DNA of 5,887 bases from Candidatus Glassiibacteriota bacterium. Its GTDB lineage: Bacteria > Gemmatimonadota > Glassbacteria > GWA2-58-10. The notes beneath the pieces are model-generated. The model did not search any database. It saw only the letters and a list, made by a program, of their open reading frames with translations, and was not told the DNA's origin. Within the stretch, counting starts at the first letter, position 1, and each line of letters starts with the position of its first letter. Both the position numbers and the translations under genes were made by a program. The stretch lies in NCBI GenBank assembly GCA_016934095.1, contig JAFGTO010000031.1:1-5887 (forward strand). The letters run 5' to 3'. Below are positions 1 through 5,887 of this stretch, piece after piece.

Positions 1-1
1 C

Positions 2-2509
<2,508 letters not shown>

Positions 2510-2545
2510 TAACGTAAAAATCATAGCTGCAAAGGTGGAAACCAG

Positions 2546-3529
2546 ATGAAGAAACTGAGTCTGATATTATGTCTTTTAATTGTCCTGCCGCTGGCTGAGG
2601 GCTGCCGGTTGAAAGTCAGGCGCCTGAACAAGCGTATCGCGAGGTGGGAGTCCCTGGAGAAAAAGGGCACTGTAGAGCAGAAAGTCAAGTTCGCCAAAGA
2701 AAGCCTGTTTTTCTTCCTGAATACCGAGGACCTCCAGCGGGGCCGGGAAACGCTGGTAACCGAGGCCGAGCGCCTCCGCTACCACCAGATTATGAGCCGC
2801 ATGCAGGTTTTTCTGATCGACTACCACGCCGGCCGTGCCCTCGAATACCTGGACCGTGACAACGACTGGGAGGCCGCAGCTGCCGAATGGGCCAAGGCGG
2901 ACTCCCTGACCTACGGGTTCCTGCCGGGTGCCCGTACCCAGTATACCATGGCGCTGCTGCAGACCGGTTACGATGAGTACCTGAGACAGATCTCCTGGGA
3001 GGGATTTCGATACGGCAGGCTGGAGCGGCAGTTCCCCGGCCTGATGGCGGCTTTCCGCAAGATGAGCGAATACCAGTTCCGGCTGGCCGGGCGCCTGGAA
3101 TCACAGGGCAGGCTGGATGAAGCGATAGAGCATTACCTGCTGGTGTTCAGGCGCGACCCGGACAATTTCGTCAAAGCCAACCGCTCCTTGAAATTACATA
3201 CCGGCCGGATCATCCGGGAGTTTTACGACAAGCAGTTCCGCAGGAAAGTGGCCCTCGACGGATTCAACAACCAGCGCATGGAGCTTTACGGGATGGTGGC
3301 CCAGCAACTCGAAGCAGCCTACCAGAGCCTCGGAGATTCGGCCGACCTGGTCCTGCCGGACATTATCGCCTCGATGGCCGAGCGTCTGAAAGATACCCCG
3401 GAGCGTATCATGGACCTCTACCTGATCTCCAGGAACGAATCCGAGGGCACTCTCAACCAGTATTTGTCTCTCTGGCGCTACAAGGTCCTCAAGGGCCAGG
3501 AGCCGATAAAACCGCGTTACCGCGAGTAA
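2546..3529 (+). CDS. Predicted lipoprotein with TPR-like repeat, function unknown
   Basis: I do not recognise a named family. The 327-residue product begins with a short basic N-terminus (MKK), a hydrophobic core (residues 4-16) and LAEGC with Cys20, which reads as a signal peptidase II site. The box is atypical: Ala at -3 and Glu at -2, where Leu and Ala/Ser are usual. Arg21 at +2 would not signal inner-membrane retention under the E. coli rule. The rest is charged and mostly helical. The clearest repeat, around residues 176-209 (YQFRLAGRLESQGRLDEAIE and the following HYLLVFRRDPDN), fits a tetratricopeptide helix pair; residues 95-118 may be a second, weaker one. The start is fixed by AAAGGTGG at 2531-2538, 7 bases upstream of the ATG. 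It lies 36 bases after uvrA with no terminator between, so co-transcription is likely. A periplasm-facing scaffold or assembly lipoprotein is plausible but inferred. Confidence 0.85.
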   Translation: MKKLSLILCLLIVLPLAEGCRLKVRRLNKRIARWESLEKKGTVEQKVKFAKESLFFFLNTEDLQRGRETLVTEAERLRYHQIMSRMQVFLIDYHAGRALEYLDRDNDWEAAAAEWAKADSLTYGFLPGARTQYTMALLQTGYDEYLRQISWEGFRYGRLERQFPGLMAAFRKMSEYQFRLAGRLESQGRLDEAIEHYLLVFRRDPDNFVKANRSLKLHTGRIIREFYDKQFRRKVALDGFNNQRMELYGMVAQQLEAAYQSLGDSADLVLPDIIASMAERLKDTPERIMDLYLISRNESEGTLNQYLSLWRYKVLKGQEPIKPRYRE

Positions 3530-3535
3530 ATGTAC

Positions 3536-3572
3536 AAAAAATGGCTGTCATAACTTGACAACCATAGTTTTT
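3536..3572 (+). terminator. Rho-independent terminator-like hairpin after the lipoprotein gene
   Basis: Two 10-base arms, ATGGCTGTCA (3541-3550) and TGACAACCAT (3556-3565), pair at 9 of 10 positions (one C-A mismatch) around a 5-base TAACT loop. Five Ts follow at 3568-3572, and a run of As (3536-3541) precedes the left arm, so the structure is nearly symmetrical and could work on both strands. It begins 6 bases after the stop codon at 3527-3529, as expected for the end of the uvrA-lipoprotein transcript. The stem is only moderately GC-rich, and AG separates the stem from the T-run, so termination strength is uncertain. The same inverted repeat could instead be an operator, because it covers the -35 of the promoter listed next. 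Confidence 0.55.
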
Positions 3573-3582
3573 CCTCTATCTT
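3555..3582 (+). promoter_or_regulatory. Sigma70-type promoter for the yraN-actin-like(-comM) group
   Basis: A perfect -35 hexamer TTGACA (3555-3560) is followed after 16 bases by TATCTT (3577-3582), which matches the -10 consensus at 4 of 6 positions. The surrounding 3530-3610 stretch is clearly AT-richer than the flanking genes, as promoters in GC-rich genomes usually are. Transcription would start near 3590 and leave a leader of about 100 bases before yraN. The -35 lies in the right arm of the terminator-like inverted repeat. No equally good promoter is seen between yraN and the actin-like gene. Confidence 0.5.
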
Positions 3583-3666
3583 CAGAATTGAAAAGATTAT
3601 TTTTATCACAAGGGGAAAAGGGACTTTCAGCCACAGCCTGAGGTTGACCAGGTTTTTTCAGCCCGA

Positions 3667-3686
3667 CCGGGTGCCGGAGGCCCGGC
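3667..3686 (+). promoter_or_regulatory. GC-rich hairpin covering the yraN ribosome binding site
   Basis: CCGGG (3667-3671) can pair with CCCGG (3681-3685), which places the Shine-Dalgarno GGAGG (3676-3680) in the 9-base loop. Alternatively GCCGG (3673-3677) pairs with CCGGC (3682-3686), which buries part of the Shine-Dalgarno in the stem. The two are mutually exclusive. Either could dampen yraN translation. In GC-rich DNA such short stems also arise by chance, so a regulatory role is only a possibility. Confidence 0.25.
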
Positions 3687-3689
3687 CTG

Positions 3690-4061
3690 ATGAAAGATCG
3701 ACAGCGAAAGGGTCTGGACGGGGAGGAGGCCGCCGCCGGATATCTCAGGTCGCAGGGCTACGACCTGCTGGAGCACAGGTACAGGTTCGGGCACAAGGAG
3801 ATAGACCTGATCGCCCGCAAGGATGACCTGGTCGTTTTCGTGGAAGTCAAGGCCCGCCGGAGCGACTCGTTCGGCCCGGCGAGCCTGAGCATCACCGCCG
3901 GAAAAAAAAGCAACCTGGTTGCAGCCGCCGAGGGTTATCTGCTGGAAAAAGACCTGACAGACAGCCCGGGACGGTTCCGTTTCGATGTCATCCTGCTGCA
4001 CCCTCCGGGAAGCGACGGGGAAGTCCGTCTGGAACACATCATCGATGCCTTCCGCCCGTGA
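3690..4061 (+). CDS. yraN: YraN / UPF0102 family putative endonuclease-like protein
   Basis: The 123-residue product is close to the usual size of this family (E. coli YraN has 131). The N-terminal helix carries the family pattern GLDGEEAAAGYLRSQGYDLL. The core EIDLIARKDDLVVFVEVKAR (residues 37-56) contains the E-x-D and E-x-K residues of a restriction-endonuclease-like active site. The C-terminal FRFDVILL is also typical. The family's biochemical role is poorly defined; a nuclease or Holliday-junction-resolvase-like activity is predicted from the fold. The ATG at 3690 has GGAGG at 3676-3680. The frame upstream is closed by TGA at 3645 and offers no other ATG, GTG or TTG start. In many bacteria yraN sits beside rnhB, comM and dprA. 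Here comM is nearby but separated by the actin-like gene, and rnhB is not in the window. Confidence 0.93.
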   Translation: MKDRQRKGLDGEEAAAGYLRSQGYDLLEHRYRFGHKEIDLIARKDDLVVFVEVKARRSDSFGPASLSITAGKKSNLVAAAEGYLLEKDLTDSPGRFRFDVILLHPPGSDGEVRLEHIIDAFRP

Positions 4062-4084
4062 GGCGGCGGCAATTTTCCACCGGT

Positions 4085-4091
4085 AAAGGAG
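4085..4091 (+). promoter_or_regulatory. Strong ribosome binding site of the actin-like gene
   Basis: AAAGGAG ends 7 bases before the ATG at 4099. It is the best Shine-Dalgarno match in the window. It fixes the start, which also leaves the phosphate-1 motif at residues 4-15, where actin-like proteins normally have it. Confidence 0.8.
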
Positions 4092-4098
4092 TTCCCAT

Positions 4099-5208
4099 AT
4101 GGAATATCTGGGTGTTGATGTCGGTTTCGGTTACACGAAAGCATTCAACGGTGAGCGCTCGATCATTTTCAAGTCTATTGTCGGAGATGCCACCGAAATC
4201 CAGTTCCAATCCGGTTTCTCGGAGGGCAGCGCACTGGAAAATCTCCATATTACAGTGGACGGCCGGGAGTATTTCATAGGGGACATGGCGGAGAAACAAT
4301 CCAACGTGCGGGAATTCACTCTGGACCAGAATACCATGCTGGAAAACTCGGCCAGGATCATGGCCCTGACCGCGATCAGCTGTTACTGCACCAGACCCCG
4401 CCAGGAATTCAGCGTGGTTACCGGACTGCCGATCCGCTACTACAAGCAGTTGCGGCCGCGTTTCGTCTCCCTGATCGAGGGCGAACACCACCTGATCCTG
4501 CACAACCGCGCCGGCGAGGACCAGGAAATGACCCTGGCAATCAAGAACGTGCGGGTGCTGCCCCAGCCTTTCGGATCGGTTTTCAACCTGATGATGAACG
4601 ACCACGGCAGGATTGTCGACCGCGACATGGCTCGCGAGAAATTCGGCGTTATCGACATCGGTTTCCGCACCACCGACTACACGGTTACCGACAAGCTGCG
4701 CTATATCGAGCGCGGCAGCCGTACCACCGACACCGGGATCTCCAAGGCCTTTTCGCTGATCAGTAAAAAAATCCTCGAACAAAGCGGAGTAAATGTCGAG
4801 CTTTACCGGCTGTTCGAGCCGGTGAGGAACGGCAAGATCCGCATCCGCGGAAAAGATTATTCACTGGCAGAGCTTCGCGACCAAGTGCTGAAACAACTGG
4901 CCACCTCGATTGTCAGCGACATGGAGCGCCTCTGGGTGGATGACTGGGACCTGGAGTTCATCCTGCTCTCCGGTGGGGGCAGCGTGGACATGGCCCCCAT
5001 CCTGGAGAAAATGATCGAGGGCCAGTGCCGGATGGTCAGCACGCTGAACGATGCCCGACTGGTCAACGTGGTCGGCTACCTGAAGTACGCCAAGTATATC
5101 GATCTGATGGGGAAACGCCGCAGCGAGTCAGAGGACCAGGAAGAAGAGGGTCGGGAGGAAGAAGGCCAGGAAGAAGAGGGCCGGGAGGAAGAGACCCCGG
5201 AAGCCTAG
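4099..5208 (+). CDS. ParM/Alp-like actin-family ATPase with acidic repeat tail
   Basis: A 369-residue protein with the three nucleotide-binding signatures of the actin/ParM superfamily. Phosphate-1 is LGVDVGFGYTKA (residues 4-15, Asp7); phosphate-2 is GVIDIGFRTTDYT (183-195, Asp186 and Asp193); the adenosine motif is ILLSGGGSVDMAPI (288-301). VTGLPIRYYK (107-116) and VLPQPFGSVFNL (153-164) fit the plasmid-type/archaeal Alp (Ta0583, PRTRC protein D) branch better than MreB, FtsA or DnaK. Such proteins polymerise with ATP and often move plasmids. Residues 342-369 are an acidic tail built from E-rich five-residue units, unusual for ParM. The gene starts 37 bases after yraN and precedes comM by 80 bases, so it is probably co-transcribed with yraN. 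No parR-like adaptor gene or iteron cluster flanks it here. Family assignment is strong; filament formation and role are inferred. Confidence 0.88.
   Translation: MEYLGVDVGFGYTKAFNGERSIIFKSIVGDATEIQFQSGFSEGSALENLHITVDGREYFIGDMAEKQSNVREFTLDQNTMLENSARIMALTAISCYCTRPRQEFSVVTGLPIRYYKQLRPRFVSLIEGEHHLILHNRAGEDQEMTLAIKNVRVLPQPFGSVFNLMMNDHGRIVDRDMAREKFGVIDIGFRTTDYTVTDKLRYIERGSRTTDTGISKAFSLISKKILEQSGVNVELYRLFEPVRNGKIRIRGKDYSLAELRDQVLKQLATSIVSDMERLWVDDWDLEFILLSGGGSVDMAPILEKMIEGQCRMVSTLNDARLVNVVGYLKYAKYIDLMGKRRSESEDQEEEGREEEGQEEEGREEETPEA
5137..5196 (+). repeat. Two tandem 30-bp in-frame repeats coding the acidic tail
   Basis: 5137-5166 and 5167-5196 match at 26 of 30 positions. Each unit is itself two related 15-base halves, encoding QEEEG then REEEG (the last half reads REEET). 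The repeat is in frame with the actin-like gene and ends 9 bases before its stop codon. It looks like the result of slippage or unequal exchange, so copy number may vary between strains. Confidence 0.9.
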
Positions 5209-5272
5209 TCCAGGCCCGGGGGCCGCAGCGGTCGAAACCAGCGAGTAAAGCCTTACCATTTCATTCTTAGCC

Positions 5273-5278
5273 GGGGGG
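5273..5278 (+). promoter_or_regulatory. Weak ribosome binding site of comM
   Basis: A run of six Gs ends 10 bases before the TTG start at 5289. It is a poor match to AGGAGG, but nothing better lies between the upstream in-frame stop (TGA at 5280) and the conserved N-terminus. With the TTG codon it suggests low translation of comM. Confidence 0.35.
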
Positions 5279-5288
5279 TTGAGAACTT

Positions 5289-5887
5289 TTGCTGAGCAAA
5301 GTCCTGTCCGGATCGGTCATTGGGATTGAGGCAGAGCTCGTCGAGGTGGAGACCGATATCAGCCCCGGATTACCCTGCTACACCCTTGTCGGCCTGCCTG
5401 ACAATGCGGTCCGGGAAAGCCGCGAGCGGGTAAGCTCCGCTATCGGCAATATCGGACTGTCCTTCCCGCTGAAACGAGTGACTATCAACCTGGCCCCGGC
5501 TGACCGCAAGAAAGAGGGGGCCGCCTTCGACCTGCCGATCGCCGTGGGTCTGCTGGCGGCCAGCGGCCAGCTCGACCCCGGGCGCCTGGCCGACTACATG
5601 GTGCTGGGCGAGCTCAGCCTGGACGGGAGCCTGAAACCGCTGCAGGGGGCGCTCCCCCTGGCGGCCGGCTGCCGCAAGCTGGGGATCAGGGGCCTGCTGC
5701 TGCCGCGGCAGAATGCCCCGGAGGCAGCCATCATCGGCGAGCTCGAGGTGATCGGCGTCGCCGGCCTGGCCGAGGCCCTCGAATATCTCGCCGGCAGGAA
5801 AGAAATCCAGCCTGCGCGCTGCGACCCTGACAAGCTGTTCAAGGTCACCAGCCGCTACCCGGTCGATTTCAACGAGGTCAAAGGGCA
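5289..5887 (+). CDS. comM: ComM/YifB family Mg-chelatase-like AAA+ protein, N-terminal part (cut by window end)
   Basis: ComM is a hexameric helicase that drives branch migration when incoming DNA is recombined during natural transformation; homologues (YifB) also occur in bacteria not known to be competent. The frame gives 199 codons. LLSKVLSGSVIGIEAELVEV at the very start, VGLPDNAVRESRERV (residues 34-48), NLAPADRKKEGAAFDLPIA (67-85) and VLGELSLDGSLKP (105-117) are the family's Lon-like N-terminal domain. The window ends at DFNEVKG, just before the AAA+ ATPase domain, so Walker A and B are not visible. An in-frame TGA at 5280-5282 leaves TTG at 5289 as the likely start (CTG at 5292 is the alternative); the first in-frame ATG, at 5598, is deep inside the domain. 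The 80-base gap before it has no convincing promoter or terminator, so read-through from the yraN group is likely. Confidence 0.95.
   Translation, partial: MLSKVLSGSVIGIEAELVEVETDISPGLPCYTLVGLPDNAVRESRERVSSAIGNIGLSFPLKRVTINLAPADRKKEGAAFDLPIAVGLLAASGQLDPGRLADYMVLGELSLDGSLKPLQGALPLAAGCRKLGIRGLLLPRQNAPEAAIIGELEVIGVAGLAEALEYLAGRKEIQPARCDPDKLFKVTSRYPVDFNEVKG

Noticed and set aside
3644..3826. Small plus-strand frame starting at TTG before yraN
   Set aside because: The product is rich in Arg, Gly and Pro in the manner of a shifted frame. The candidate Shine-Dalgarno directly abuts the TTG, and most of it overlaps yraN in another frame.
4062..4098. Centromere-like (parC) repeats upstream of the actin-like gene
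   Set aside because: Only 37 bases separate it from yraN, and they contain no repeated unit. No iteron array was found in the 3530-3689 or 5209-5288 gaps either.
4039..4782. 247-codon minus-strand frame opposite the actin-like gene
   Set aside because: Overlaps all of the phosphate-1 and phosphate-2 coding regions of the real gene. The product has no domain-like features, and its start would fall inside the actin-like gene.
4099..5208. Actin-like gene as MreB, FtsA, DnaK or an exopolyphosphatase-type ATPase
   Set aside because: The length, the DVGFGYTK and DIGFRTTDYT motifs and the LPQPFGS segment fit the ParM/Alp branch. There is no substrate domain or FtsA 1C-type insertion, and mreC-like or ftsZ-like neighbours are absent.
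5213..5226. GGCCC/GGGCC stem after the actin-like gene as a terminator
   Set aside because: The stem leaves only a 2-base loop and is not followed by a T-run.
5232..5259. Possible promoter TCGAAA-16-TACCAT before comM
   Set aside because: Only 4 of 6 matches in each box, which is common by chance. The 80-base gap otherwise shows no terminator, so read-through from upstream is the simpler reading.

Overview
The window looks like a piece of chromosome from a GC-rich bacterium with an outer membrane. All five genes read left to right, genes are spaced by short gaps, three of the starts have clear Shine-Dalgarno sequences, and the second gene carries a lipoprotein-type signal peptide. There is no rRNA or other taxonomic marker. 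The lineage cannot be fixed from the sequence; an uncultured FCB-type or deltaproteobacterial-like lineage is only a guess. I see no insertion sequence, phage gene, tRNA or CRISPR array.

Left block (1-3529): the 3' seven-eighths of uvrA, the damage-sensing ATPase of nucleotide excision repair, cut by the window edge before its first Walker A. After 36 bases with no terminator comes a gene for a predicted lipoprotein with one recognisable TPR-like repeat, of unknown function. It probably shares the uvrA transcript.

Boundary (3530-3689): an AT-rich island in otherwise GC-rich DNA. It holds a hairpin flanked by an A-tract and a T-tract, which fits a rho-independent terminator for the left block. 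A good sigma70-type promoter has its -35 hexamer inside the hairpin's right arm. A GC-rich hairpin that would hide the yraN ribosome binding site sits just before yraN.

Right block (3690-5887): yraN (UPF0102, nuclease-like fold), a ParM/Alp-like actin-family ATPase, and the start of comM/yifB (branch-migration helicase of natural transformation), which runs off the right edge. yraN and comM are common neighbours in bacteria. The unexpected part is the actin-like gene between them. It has all three nucleotide-binding motifs of the actin fold and a highly acidic, repeat-built C-terminal tail, but no recognisable adaptor gene (parR) or centromere-like iterons beside it in this window. This orphan chromosomal actin-like filament candidate, set among DNA-processing genes, is the most interesting feature here. 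Any role in DNA uptake, recombination or segregation is inference from position only.
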